DNA of 64,000 bases, taken from assembly GCA_964385635.1 (NCBI GenBank), contig CAYLPU010000004.1, forward strand, positions 30,186-94,185, given 5' to 3'. The notes beneath the pieces were generated by a model. It did no database searches, was not told where the DNA came from, and worked only from the letters and a program-made list of their open reading frames with translations. Made by a program: the position numbers and the translations under genes. Shown in pieces: positions 41,149 to 49,916 of the stretch. Position 1 is the stretch's first letter. Each line of letters begins with the position of its first letter. The DNA comes from CAYLPU01 sp964385635. GTDB lineage: Bacteria > Chloroflexota > Anaerolineae > B4-G1.

Positions 41149-44100
41149 CTACTTCCTACTCCCTACTCCCACCGCATCCAGCATCCCATACACCTGTCCC
41201 AACTCGAACCCCTTCTGCTGGCTGGCCTTGTTCGGACAGACCACGACACACGCCCCGCACCCCTGGCACAACACATCTATGACCTGCACGTACTCACTAC
41301 TGCCTCCCCCCTGGAGAGGGACAGGAAGAGGAGGAGAAGGACGAGGAACCAGCACACGCGCGTCGTATGGACAGACCTCGATGCATTGACCACAGTTTGA
41401 GCACAGCAATGGATCAACCCTGGCGACGATTGGCGTACCCTCCAGTTCGTCCTTCGAGAGCAAAGTGACCGCGCGCATCGCCGCACCCCGTGCCTGTGCA
41501 ATCGTCTCATCCAGAAAACGTGGGCTATGCGCCATCCCGCACAGGTACACCCCATCCGCCGCGAAGTCTAACGGCCGTAACTTCACGTGCGCCTCCAGGA
41601 AGAACCCATCCTCGTCCAACGGCACCTTGAGCAATTGGGCCAGCGATTCGTTGCCCAGGCCCCCATCCGTTGACACGTTCGGCTCGATGCCGGCGCTGAG
41701 CACCACCAGGTCCGCGTCCAACGTGAAGACCTCCTCCTCCGGCTGCACCATCACGTCCACGCACAGCCCCTTAGAAACCGGGTTTTTCGGAAAAAACCCG
41801 GTTTCTTCAGTAGTTACCCTCACCTCTGGCTTCTGATCCTTATCGTACTGGAGAAAGATCACACCCTTCCGCCGTGCCTCGCGGTAGTAGCGCTCCTTGA
41901 AGCCGAAGGTACGAATGTCGCGATAGAGAATGTACACCTGCGTCTCCGGGCTACGTTCCTTGATCACCAGCGCGTTCTTGATCGCCTCCGTGCAGCAAAC
42001 CCGCGAACAGTACGGATGCTCATCGTCACGAGAGCCCACACACTGGATCATCACAACGGAGGAAGGAGTATAGGAAATAAATGAGGAATGACCAGATGAT
42101 CTGTATCCGTTGACACCGGTCTCATTACTTTCCTCATTTACCCATCCACTCATCACTTCCTCAAGCTCCCGCTGCGTGATCACCCCAGGATGCTTGCCGT
42201 ACAGATACTCCTGCGGCTCAATCTGCCGTGCCCCCGTCGCCACCACGATTACGCCATGCTGAATCTCCATCCGTTGACACCGTTGACACCCGTCGGCCAG
42301 TTGCACTGTGCTGCGATATTGCCCCACGTACCCACCCACGTCCACTACCTCGGCCTCCGTCAAGACAGAGATGCGCGGATTGGCCGAAACCGCCTCGATG
42401 GTCTGCCTCAACAACACCTGGGGAGACCTGACAGATTCTCCTGTTGGGCAAGGTCTCCTGACCACCGCCCCGAAACCTGTCAGGTCTGGCAAAGGTGTGT
42501 AGATGTGCCGCAGATTCCCCCCTAACTCCTCTTCCCGCTCCACCAACGTCACCCCAAACCCCTGCTCCGCTATCGAAAGCGCCGCCGTCATCCCGGCCAG
42601 TCCCCCACCGATGACCAGTGCATGGCGGTCTACGTCAAAGGTGCTCCGTGGAATAGACCGCAACTTCCGCGCCTTCGCCACCGCCATCGCCACCAGTTCC
42701 TTTGCCTTCTCCGTCGCCCTCTGGTGGTCGTCCCTGTGCACCCACGAATCCTGCTCCCGGATGTTCGTCATCTCGAATAGATGCGGGTTCAGCCCAGCCC
42801 CGCGAAGCGTCGCCTGGAACAGCGGCTCGTGCGTGCGCGGCGTGCAGGAGGCCACCACGACCCGGTTCAGCCCATACTCCTCGATCCGCTCCCGAATGCG
42901 CTCCTGCGTATCCTGCGAGCAAGTGTACAGGTTTTGCTCTGCGTAGACCACCCCCGGCAGCCTCGTCGCATACTCGACCACCTCCGGGACATCCACCACC
43001 CCTCCAATGTTGATCCCACAATGACAGACGAAAACACCTACCCGCGCCTCCTCCTCGCTCACGTCTCGCTCCGGCGGATAAGTGATCTCTTGCACCAGCG
43101 AACCACGGCTCTCAGCCAGCAGCGCCGAGGCCTGAGCCGCCGCACAGGAAGCCTCGATTACCGTCTCTGGAATATCCTTGGGCTCACTGAACGGCCCAGC
43201 GACAAACACGCCTGGCCGCGTCGTCTGCCCCGGCTGGAAGGAGGATGGTTCGGCGAAACCGTACTCGTTCAACTCGATCCCCAACCGCTCCGCCAGTTCC
43301 CGTGCGCCTTCCGGTGGCCGCAGTCCCACCGAAAGCACGACCAGATCGAACTCCTCCTCCATCCTCTTTCCATCAGGGGTGGCGTAACTGAGCCGCAAGT
43401 TGCCCGTATCCGTTGACCCGGCCGTGACCGACGAGACCATGCTTCGCACATATCGCACCCCGTACTCCCGTTCGGCCCGCTCAACGTAGCGCTCAAACCC
43501 CTTGCCTCCTGAGCGGATGTCCATGTAAAAGATCGTCGGCTCGACGTTGGGATCGTGTTCCCTGGCGATGACCGCCTCTTTAATAGCGTACATACAACAA
43601 ACGGCGGAACAGTACCCCTGCTGGCACGAAGTATCGCGGGAACCAACGCATTGGATGAAAGCCACTTTGCGCGGGTGCTGGCCGTCGGAGGGGCGCCGCA
43701 CTTCCCCACCCCACGGCCCCGAGGCTGAGAGCATACGCTCAAACTCGATGCTGGTAACGACGTTGGGCAACTGCCCGTAGCCAAACTCAGGCCGTACATC
43801 GCCTGGCATCGTCTCCAATCCCAGCGCCAACACCACCGCCCCCACCTGTAGTTCGACGACCTCTTCCTGCATATTGTGGTCAATGCAATGCTTCTGGCAG
43901 GCATAGACGCATTGCAGACACTCAGAGCAGATGCCGCAGGCCAGACACCGGGCCGCCTCCGCCTGCGCACGGCTCTCGGTATAGCCCGCCACCACCTCCT
44001 CGAAGGTTCCCCGCCTCTCCTCAATCGGGAGTTCGTCCATCGGCACGCGGGGCTGAACCCGCACTTCTCCCCGCTCCACGCGCTCCTCAATCTCCGCCTG

Positions 44101-45933
44101 CGCCAGTTCCGCAACCGGAGATCTGACAGGTTTCGGAAAACCTGTCAGGTCTGGCTCCAGTTCTTCCCCCCGTAGATAGCGGTGCATAGACTCGGCAACC
44201 CGATGACCGGCAGCCACTGCCTCGATGACGAACGACGTGCCAGTGGTGGCGTCGCCCGCCGCGAAGACCCCTGGCCGAGTAGCGGCCAGGGTGTTAGGAT
44301 TGACAGCGATGGTAGACTGCTCTGTGATCCCGACGCCTGCGCTCTCCGGAATGAAAGCCAGGCCAGCCCGCTGCCCCACGGAGAAGATGACGTTGTCGCA
44401 GGGTACAAAGTGCTCCGACCCAGAGATCGGGACCGGCCGACAGCGGCCCGTCTCATCGGGCAATCCCTGCTCGGTGCGCACGCACTTTATGCCCCCCACA
44501 CGTCCACATCCGTTGACACCGTCCTCCACAACCTCGATAGGTGTGACCTGCCAGTGGAAGACGACACCCTCCTCCTCAGCGTGGCGCATCTCCTCCTCGT
44601 CCGCCGTCGCCTCCTCGCGGGTGCGGCGGTAGTAGACGTGCACCTCGCGGCCCCTGTTGGGCAAGGTCTCCTGACATCCGTTGACACCCCCCCTCGTACG
44701 GGCAGGTCTTGTGCCCGCCCTGCTGCGCCCCAACCGCACGGCAGTACGGGCCACATCCATTGCCACGTCCCCGGACCCGATTACTGCCACTCGCTCCCCC
44801 AACTCCGGCGGGTTGCCCAGCCGCACGTCGCGCAGGAACGTGGTGTTGATCAGCACCCCCTCCAGGTCCGCCCCAGGAACAGGCAGGCGAACCCCCTCGT
44901 GAGCCCCCACAGCGATCAGCACAGCGTCAAATCCGTTGACACCCTCGGTGAAAACATCGTCCAGGTTCTCCACCGTCGTGTTCAGCCGCAGTTCCACCCC
45001 CAGGTCCACGATGTCCTGTACCTCTCGATCTACAATCGAAGCAGGCAAACGGTACTCGGGAACTCCCACCCGCAGCATCCCGCCAGCCACCGGCAACGCC
45101 TCGAAAACAGTGACCCCGTACCCCAGCATACACAAGTCCTGCGCCGCCGTGAGCCCGCAGGGGCCTGCGCCGATGACCGCTACCCGCTCCCCGTACCTCC
45201 GCTCAACCACCTGCGGCACTACCCGGGGTTGGGCGTACACCCTGTCCGTGACGAACCGCTTCAGCGCCCGGATGTTGATCGGCTCATCTAACTTGCCCCG
45301 GCTGCAGGCGTCCTCGCATCTACGGTTGCAGATGCGGCCACAGACGCCAGGAAAAGGATTGTCCTCTTTAATGACCCGCAGCGCGTCCTCATAGCGTCCC
45401 TCGCGGATAAGGGCGATGTATCCCTGGGCGCGCTGACTGGCGGGACAGGCATCACGGCAAGGAGCGACACCCCGCTTCTCAATGACGTATGCGTTCGGTA
45501 TCGCCTGCGGGTAGAGCCTGTAGATCGCCTGCCGCTCAGACAGGCCAACATTGAACTGGTCGGGGCGGTGGATGGGACAAACTGCCGCACAGTCACCACA
45601 ACCTGTGCACTCATCCACATCCACGTAACGCGGGTACTGGCGCACGCGCGCCGTGAAGTTGCCCGGCTCGCCTTCAATGCTCTCCAGTTCGGCGTAGGTC
45701 ATCACCTCAATGTTGCGATGACGCCCGCACTCCACCAGCTTGGGCGAGAGGATACACATCGCGCAGTCGTTAGTGGGAAAGGTCTTGTCCAACTGCGCCA
45801 TCACCCCGCCGATGGCCGGGCTCCTATCCACCAGGTAGACCCTGACCCCAGCCTCCGCCAGGTCGAGCGAAGCCTGCATGCCCCCGATGCCCGCGCCGAC
45901 GACCAACACGGCTCCCACGGGGCTATTGTTCAC
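41149..45933 (-). CDS. HdrA-GltD-HdrA giant fusion (about 1594 residues)
   Basis: Third giant fusion: FAD (VLVVGAGIGGMQASLDLAEAG), CTGCGDCAAVCPI, GltD-like module (CRDACPASQRAQGYIA, VIGAGPCGLTAAQDL, AVIGSGDVAMDVARTA), CLACGICSECLQCVYAC, CVGSRDTSCQ with CSAVCCMY, GVFVCHCG near 971, second FAD and C-terminal clusters. I start at the GTG at 45933 (VNNSPVGA), since the same GGAGGCGGAA-GTG context starts the paralogue at 41138. Its GltD part is closest to the 15407 gene, while its C-terminal third is nearly identical to the 36402 gene, so it is mosaic. Repeats lie at 42268-42290, 42426-42490, about 42107, 44123-44148, 44508, 44655-44690 and 44934. Confidence 0.92.
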   Translation of the reverse strand: MNNSPVGAVLVVGAGIGGMQASLDLAEAGVRVYLVDRSPAIGGVMAQLDKTFPTNDCAMCILSPKLVECGRHRNIEVMTYAELESIEGEPGNFTARVRQYPRYVDVDECTGCGDCAAVCPIHRPDQFNVGLSERQAIYRLYPQAIPNAYVIEKRGVAPCRDACPASQRAQGYIALIREGRYEDALRVIKEDNPFPGVCGRICNRRCEDACSRGKLDEPINIRALKRFVTDRVYAQPRVVPQVVERRYGERVAVIGAGPCGLTAAQDLCMLGYGVTVFEALPVAGGMLRVGVPEYRLPASIVDREVQDIVDLGVELRLNTTVENLDDVFTEGVNGFDAVLIAVGAHEGVRLPVPGADLEGVLINTTFLRDVRLGNPPELGERVAVIGSGDVAMDVARTAVRLGRSRAGTRPARTRGGVNGCQETLPNRGREVHVYYRRTREEATADEEEMRHAEEEGVVFHWQVTPIEVVEDGVNGCGRVGGIKCVRTEQGLPDETGRCRPVPISGSEHFVPCDNVIFSVGQRAGLAFIPESAGVGITEQSTIAVNPNTLAATRPGVFAAGDATTGTSFVIEAVAAGHRVAESMHRYLRGEELEPDLTGFPKPVRSPVAELAQAEIEERVERGEVRVQPRVPMDELPIEERRGTFEEVVAGYTESRAQAEAARCLACGICSECLQCVYACQKHCIDHNMQEEVVELQVGAVVLALGLETMPGDVRPEFGYGQLPNVVTSIEFERMLSASGPWGGEVRRPSDGQHPRKVAFIQCVGSRDTSCQQGYCSAVCCMYAIKEAVIAREHDPNVEPTIFYMDIRSGGKGFERYVERAEREYGVRYVRSMVSSVTAGSTDTGNLRLSYATPDGKRMEEEFDLVVLSVGLRPPEGARELAERLGIELNEYGFAEPSSFQPGQTTRPGVFVAGPFSEPKDIPETVIEASCAAAQASALLAESRGSLVQEITYPPERDVSEEEARVGVFVCHCGINIGGVVDVPEVVEYATRLPGVVYAEQNLYTCSQDTQERIRERIEEYGLNRVVVASCTPRTHEPLFQATLRGAGLNPHLFEMTNIREQDSWVHRDDHQRATEKAKELVAMAVAKARKLRSIPRSTFDVDRHALVIGGGLAGMTAALSIAEQGFGVTLVEREEELGGNLRHIYTPLPDLTGFGAVVRRPCPTGESVRSPQVLLRQTIEAVSANPRISVLTEAEVVDVGGYVGQYRSTVQLADGCQRCQRMEIQHGVIVVATGARQIEPQEYLYGKHPGVITQRELEEVMSGWVNEESNETGVNGYRSSGHSSFISYTPSSVVMIQCVGSRDDEHPYCSRVCCTEAIKNALVIKERSPETQVYILYRDIRTFGFKERYYREARRKGVIFLQYDKDQKPEVRVTTEETGFFPKNPVSKGLCVDVMVQPEEEVFTLDADLVVLSAGIEPNVSTDGGLGNESLAQLLKVPLDEDGFFLEAHVKLRPLDFAADGVYLCGMAHSPRFLDETIAQARGAAMRAVTLLSKDELEGTPIVARVDPLLCSNCGQCIEVCPYDARVLVPRPSPPLPVPLQGGGSSEYVQVIDVLCQGCGACVVVCPNKASQQKGFELGQVYGMLDAVGVGSRK
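42426..42490 (+). repeat. nested repeats: palindrome split by TTGGGCAAGGTCTCC element
   Basis: CCTGACAG..TCTCCTG on the left and CCGAAACCTGTCAGG on the right are the two arms of the palindrome seen at 32563. Between them lies TTGGGCAAGGTCTCCTGACC plus ACCGCC, a family found intact at 16056, 39986, 47668 and 55250. The reading frame remains open. Confidence 0.85.
44123..44148 (+). repeat. CTGACAGG palindrome in HdrA-GltD
   Basis: CTGACAGGTTTCGGAAAACC plus TGTCAG, intact inverted repeat in the GltD/HdrC junction, in frame as DLTGFPKPVRS. Confidence 0.85.
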
Positions 45934-45966
45934 TTCCGCCTCCTCAATGCCAGCCCCAACCGCCAA

Positions 45967-46539
45967 TTAGAACTCCCCCGAACGATCCACCAGCCGCAAC
46001 ACCACAATCGCCATGTCCAGTGTCTCCCCGCTGTCCGTGATGAAATAGTCACTCAGCGTGACCTCGTGATGGAAGCCCAGGTCGCCGAACGCCTTAATGA
46101 GCCGTGCCTGCGCGGTCAGAACCTCCCCGTACAACTGCTGCAACCCCACTCGCCGGGCGATCTCGATCAGGGTGCGTAACATCAGCGTCCCGATGCCCTG
46201 GCGACGGTACTCCTGGTCGAGGAAGATGCGCACCCAGGCCTGATGCCGATGGTAATGCTCGCCAAAGTGCAAGGTGGCGTCCCCCACAATCTTGTCGTCC
46301 ACTACAGCCACCAGGGGAAAGACCCGCTTCAGGTCCAGATTGTCCACCCAACTCTCGACCACGGCCGGGTCGCCCGCGTCGCTGCGGAAGTACTCCAAGT
46401 CCTGCTTGGAAGCCCGGGTAAAAAGATCCACCAACCCCTGTTTGTCCTCCTTGGACAACGGGCGCAGCAACAGCCGCTTCCCATCAGGCAGCATCTTCAC
46501 CTTACGATAACGAGCCAACTGCCCCCAAACATCCGTCAT
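45967..46539 (-). CDS. GNAT-family N-acetyltransferase
   Basis: About 190 residues from the ATG at 46539, preceded by GAGGAGGTTTGAAG. GNAT features are the acceptor-side LLLRPLSKEDKQGLVDLF start, VVDDKIVGDATLHFG, and the acetyl-CoA motif A region IFLDQEYRRQGIGTLMLRTLI followed by VGLQQLYGEVLTAQARLI. The C-terminal LSDYFITDSGETLDMAIVVL completes the fold. It stands between Hdr genes without an obvious link to them; substrate unknown. Similar proteins in acetogens are sometimes near CODH, but I cannot assign a role. Confidence 0.88.
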   Translation of the reverse strand: MTDVWGQLARYRKVKMLPDGKRLLLRPLSKEDKQGLVDLFTRASKQDLEYFRSDAGDPAVVESWVDNLDLKRVFPLVAVVDDKIVGDATLHFGEHYHRHQAWVRIFLDQEYRRQGIGTLMLRTLIEIARRVGLQQLYGEVLTAQARLIKAFGDLGFHHEVTLSDYFITDSGETLDMAIVVLRLVDRSGEF

Positions 46540-46574
46540 CTTCAAACCTCCTCAATCGAGCCACTGTTCATTTT

Positions 46575-46620
46575 CATCCGTTGACACCGGAGCGCGAGCA
46601 TCCCTGCTCGCAGTTGACAC
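46575..46620 (+). repeat. GTTGACACC-hairpin-GTTGACACC composite before HdrA C-half end
   Basis: ATCCGTTGACACC, then the GCGAGCATCCCTGCTCGC hairpin, then GTTGACACC, lying in the gap between the GNAT start and the HdrA stop. The flanking nine bases form a perfect direct repeat. Confidence 0.85.
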
Positions 46621-48393
46621 CTACCAACTCACCACATCTGCCATCGCCAGAACCTGCTTCAGTGTCCAGTTGCGTATCTGACTCGCCTTGTTCGGGCAGG
46701 CCACCACACAGGCCCCGCAGTTCTGGCACAGCGCCGCGTTGACCGTGGCGATGTGCCACACGGGGTGGATCGAGCGTGCACCGTAGGGACACGCCTCCAC
46801 GCAGGCCCCGCAGGCCGAACAGAACTGCCCGATCACACAAGCCACCATCGGCTCCTGGATCATTTCGTCCTGCGAGAACAACCGCAGCACCTTAGCCGCC
46901 GCGCCTGAAGCCTGCGAGACCGTCTCCGGGATGTCCTTCGGTCCCTGGGCCGCCCCGGCCAGGAAAACTCCTGCCGTAAGGCTTTCGACAGGGCGCAACT
47001 TGGGATGTGCTTCGCTGAAAAAGCCGTTCTGGTCCACACCGACCCGCAGCGTCTGCGCCACCTCCAGCGCCTGATAACTGGGCGCCATAGGTGTCGCCAA
47101 CACCACCAGATCGGCTGCCACCTCCACCGGCCTGCCACTCAGCGTGTCGACCCCCCACACCGCCACCTTGTCCTCATCGCGGAAGATCTTACTCACCTTG
47201 CCCCGCAGGTACAGGATGTCAAACTGCTCCATTGCCTGCTGGACATACTCATCGTATCCCTTACCTGCCGAGCCGATGTCAATGTAGAAAACGTAAGCCT
47301 GGCCCTCCGGCACGCGCTCCCTGAACATCATAGCCTGCTTGGCGACGTACATGCAACAGACCTTGGAGCAGTATGGCACGCCCCGCTCCGGATCACGAGA
47401 GCCAGCGCATTGGACGAACACCACCTCGCGAACCATCCGGCCATCAGAGGGCCGTCGAAGCCCCCGCTGGGGCCGGTCTCCGTACCCGTTGACACCGTTG
47501 GGCAAGGTCTCCTGACATCCGTTGACACCCCCCCGCAGCATCCCCTCAAACGTCAGTCCGTCTACCACGTCCAGGATCTCCCCACCGCCGTACTCAGGCA
47601 ACCGCTCCAGCGGATATGGGTCCCAGCCAGTCGCCACCACGATAGCACCAATGTCAAAAGAAGAAGCGTTGGGCAAGGTCTCCTGACCGCCGCCCGACAC
47701 CTCTACCTCGAAATTTCCCACGTACCCCTCGACACTTACCACCTGCGTACCCGTCAACACCTCGATATTCGGATGAGCAAGAACCTGCTCGACCTTGCGC
47801 TCCAGAAGACCCGGCGCGGCGGTGAAGTTAAGGTAAGTACCACTGAGCTGGGCCATCTTGCCACCCAGGCGAGGCTCCCGCTCGACCAGTACCACAGGGA
47901 AACACGCGTCGGCGATGTCCAGCGCAGACTGCATCCCGGCGATCCCCCCACCGATGACCAGCGCACGTTTCGTCAGCGGCAAGCGGAACGGCTCCAGTTC
48001 CTCATCCCACGTGACTTTCTCCACCACGGTACGCACGATCTCAATAGCCTTCTCTGTGGCACGGGCTGGCTCGTGCTCGTGCGTCCAGGAACACTGTTCA
48101 CGGATATTAGCCATCTCACAGCGGTACAGGTTCAGCCCCACCTTCGATCCGGCACGTCGGAAAGTCACCTCATGCATCAAAGGAGAGCAAGCCGCGACCA
48201 CGACGCCGTCCAGGTCATGCTCTATAATAGCATCCCTGACCAACTGCTGTCCGGGTTCAGAGCACATATACCTGTAGGTCGTGGCGTAGACGACCTCCGG
48301 GTGCTGCCCAACCTCCTCGGCCACCCGCTCCACATCCACCGTGCCGGCGATATTGATTCCGCAGTGGCAGACAAAGACACCAATCCGGCTCAT
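46621..48393 (-). CDS. HdrA C-half protein (590 residues)
   Basis: Second half of another split HdrA: GVFVCHCGINIAGTVDVERV, VVAACSPLMHEVTF, NIREQCSWTHEHEP, FAD motif LVIGGGIAGMQSALDIADAC, CAGSRDPERG with CSKVCCMYVAKQ, and C-terminal clusters CSACGACVEACPYGA and CQNCGACVVACPNKA. Its N-half is directly upstream at 48401, so it is co-transcribed with it. Insertions are the GGQETLPN element at two loops (about 47500 and 47670), GVNGCQ and GVNGYG runs. ATG after AGGAGAT. Unlike the 31756 paralogue it has no Ser-rich loop. Confidence 0.9.
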   Translation of the reverse strand: MSRIGVFVCHCGINIAGTVDVERVAEEVGQHPEVVYATTYRYMCSEPGQQLVRDAIIEHDLDGVVVAACSPLMHEVTFRRAGSKVGLNLYRCEMANIREQCSWTHEHEPARATEKAIEIVRTVVEKVTWDEELEPFRLPLTKRALVIGGGIAGMQSALDIADACFPVVLVEREPRLGGKMAQLSGTYLNFTAAPGLLERKVEQVLAHPNIEVLTGTQVVSVEGYVGNFEVEVSGGGQETLPNASSFDIGAIVVATGWDPYPLERLPEYGGGEILDVVDGLTFEGMLRGGVNGCQETLPNGVNGYGDRPQRGLRRPSDGRMVREVVFVQCAGSRDPERGVPYCSKVCCMYVAKQAMMFRERVPEGQAYVFYIDIGSAGKGYDEYVQQAMEQFDILYLRGKVSKIFRDEDKVAVWGVDTLSGRPVEVAADLVVLATPMAPSYQALEVAQTLRVGVDQNGFFSEAHPKLRPVESLTAGVFLAGAAQGPKDIPETVSQASGAAAKVLRLFSQDEMIQEPMVACVIGQFCSACGACVEACPYGARSIHPVWHIATVNAALCQNCGACVVACPNKASQIRNWTLKQVLAMADVVSW

Positions 48394-48400
48394 ATCTCCT

Positions 48401-49810
48401 CTATCCAGTCTCCTCCAGCGCCTTCTGCGCTCGCTCCACCCCCGTATCCGTTGACACCACTGACACCTTCGCCCTCCCGAACAGCGCCAGCACCTTGGCC
48501 GCAGCGCCGGAGGCCTGCGCTACCGTCTCCGGGATGTCCTGTGGGCCCAACCCAGCCCCGGCCAAGAAGACCCCTGCCACCCCGCTCTCCACCGGTGTCA
48601 TCTCCACGTCCGTCGGGGTATAGAAGCCAAACTCATCCACGCCGATGCCCAACACCTCTGCGATGCGACGGCTCCCCTCCGAGGGGACAATCGCCGACGC
48701 CATCACCACCAGGTCAGCCGCGATCTCCACCTTGCTCCCAGTCAATGTATCCACTCCCCACACCATCACCTTTGATCCGTTGACACCCCCACCATCCCCC
48801 CCCCCGGCAGCCGGGGGGGGCGGGGGGGGAGCGGGGAAGACCTTGGAAACCCGGCCCCGGATGTAAACCGTGCGATCCTCCTCCATCGCCCGCGTCACGA
48901 ACTCCTCGTACCCCTTGCCGCCGGCCCGGATGTCTATGTAGAACACGTAGACCTGCCCGTCGGGGACACGATGCTTGTAGAGGATGGCGTGCTTGGCAGT
49001 GTACATACAGCAAATCTTCGAGCAGTACGGCACACCATGCTCCGGATTGCGAGAGCCGGCGCACTGGATGAAGACCACCTCCTTGGGAACAGTGTGGTCG
49101 GACGGACGGATCACCTTACCGCCGGTCGGACCGGAGGCGGAAAGCAGCCGTTCGAACTCAAGGCCATCCATTATGTCGGGATGCGACATGTAGGCGTAAG
49201 CCATCACCGCCTCATCCTGGTAAAGCACATAGCCTGTGGCGACAATGATAGCCCCCACTTCCACCTCGACGGTCTCGGGAGCCATATCATAGTCAATGGC
49301 TTGCACATCACACGCCTCCGCGCACTTCCCGCACGCCAGCGGGAAGAGTCCCAGGCAGGCATCGGGGTCGAGTGTGTAGACCGCCGGCACTGCCTGGGGG
49401 TGGGGAATATAGATCGCGCGGCGGGCGGCCAGTCCCCGGTCGAACTCGTTGGGCACGACGACTGGACAGACCTTGGCGCAATCGTCACAAGCGGTGCACT
49501 TCTCCTCAATGACGTAGCGGGGGTGGCGCAGGATGCGCGCCTTAAAATCCCCCACCTCTCCCTCGACTTCCACCACCTCGCTCAGCGTGAGCAGCCGGAT
49601 GTTAGGATGCTGCCCGACTTCAACCATGCGCGGCGTGAGAATACACTGAGAACAATCCAGCGTCGGGAAGGTCTCGGAAAGTTGCGCCATGTGACCGCCG
49701 ATGGAAGGTTCCTTCTCAACCAGGATGACCTCGTAGCCGCTGTCGGCGATATCCAACGCAGCCTGCATCCCGCCGATTCCAGCACCGATCACCAAAGCCC
49801 GATAATTCAT
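48401..49810 (-). CDS. HdrA N-half protein (about 469 residues)
   Basis: First half of a split HdrA: LVIGAGIGGMQAALDIADSG, MAQLSETFPTLDCSQCILTPR, CTACDDCAKVCPVVVP and a second motif CGKCAEACDVQAI, then CAGSRNPEHG with CSKICCMYTAKH and AGLGPQDIPETVAQASGAAA. The ATG at 49810 (MNYRALVIG) is preceded by GGGGTTTGAG. The GC-rich hairpin at 48786-48831 with a GVNG repeat lengthens the loop AGGGDGGGVNG. The C-terminal part has a VSVVSTDTG repeat run. It is followed by the matching C-half, and upstream are separate HdrB and HdrC genes, which could complete an HdrABC complex. Confidence 0.9.
   Translation of the reverse strand: MNYRALVIGAGIGGMQAALDIADSGYEVILVEKEPSIGGHMAQLSETFPTLDCSQCILTPRMVEVGQHPNIRLLTLSEVVEVEGEVGDFKARILRHPRYVIEEKCTACDDCAKVCPVVVPNEFDRGLAARRAIYIPHPQAVPAVYTLDPDACLGLFPLACGKCAEACDVQAIDYDMAPETVEVEVGAIIVATGYVLYQDEAVMAYAYMSHPDIMDGLEFERLLSASGPTGGKVIRPSDHTVPKEVVFIQCAGSRNPEHGVPYCSKICCMYTAKHAILYKHRVPDGQVYVFYIDIRAGGKGYEEFVTRAMEEDRTVYIRGRVSKVFPAPPPPPPAAGGGDGGGVNGSKVMVWGVDTLTGSKVEIAADLVVMASAIVPSEGSRRIAEVLGIGVDEFGFYTPTDVEMTPVESGVAGVFLAGAGLGPQDIPETVAQASGAAAKVLALFGRAKVSVVSTDTGVERAQKALEETG
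48786..48831 (+). repeat. GC-rich hairpin repeat in HdrA N-half
   Basis: C-run, CCGGCAGCCGG centre and G-runs, in frame as PPPPPPAAGGGDGGG, directly adjacent to a GTTGACACC copy (48777). Confidence 0.88.
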
Positions 49811-49851
49811 CAACTCAAACCCCAACAGTCATCCATTTATCCGTTGACACC

Positions 49852-49916
49852 TTAGAAACCGGGTTTTTCGGAAAAAACCCGGTTTCTTCATCTTCATTCC
49901 ATAAATCCTGCTCTAT
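49852..49916 (+). repeat. palindrome plus CATTCCATAAATCCTGC element at hdrB 3' end
   Basis: AAACCGGGTTTTTCGG / AAAAAACCCGGTTT followed by TTCATTCCATAAATCCTGC. The second element encodes the last residues of HdrB (HRAGFME) and its stop. Confidence 0.85.

Noticed and set aside
36712..42020. Identical blocks as an assembly duplication.
   Set aside because: The flanks of the two blocks differ strongly and both genes are otherwise distinct and intact. Gene conversion explains it better, though long reads would settle it.
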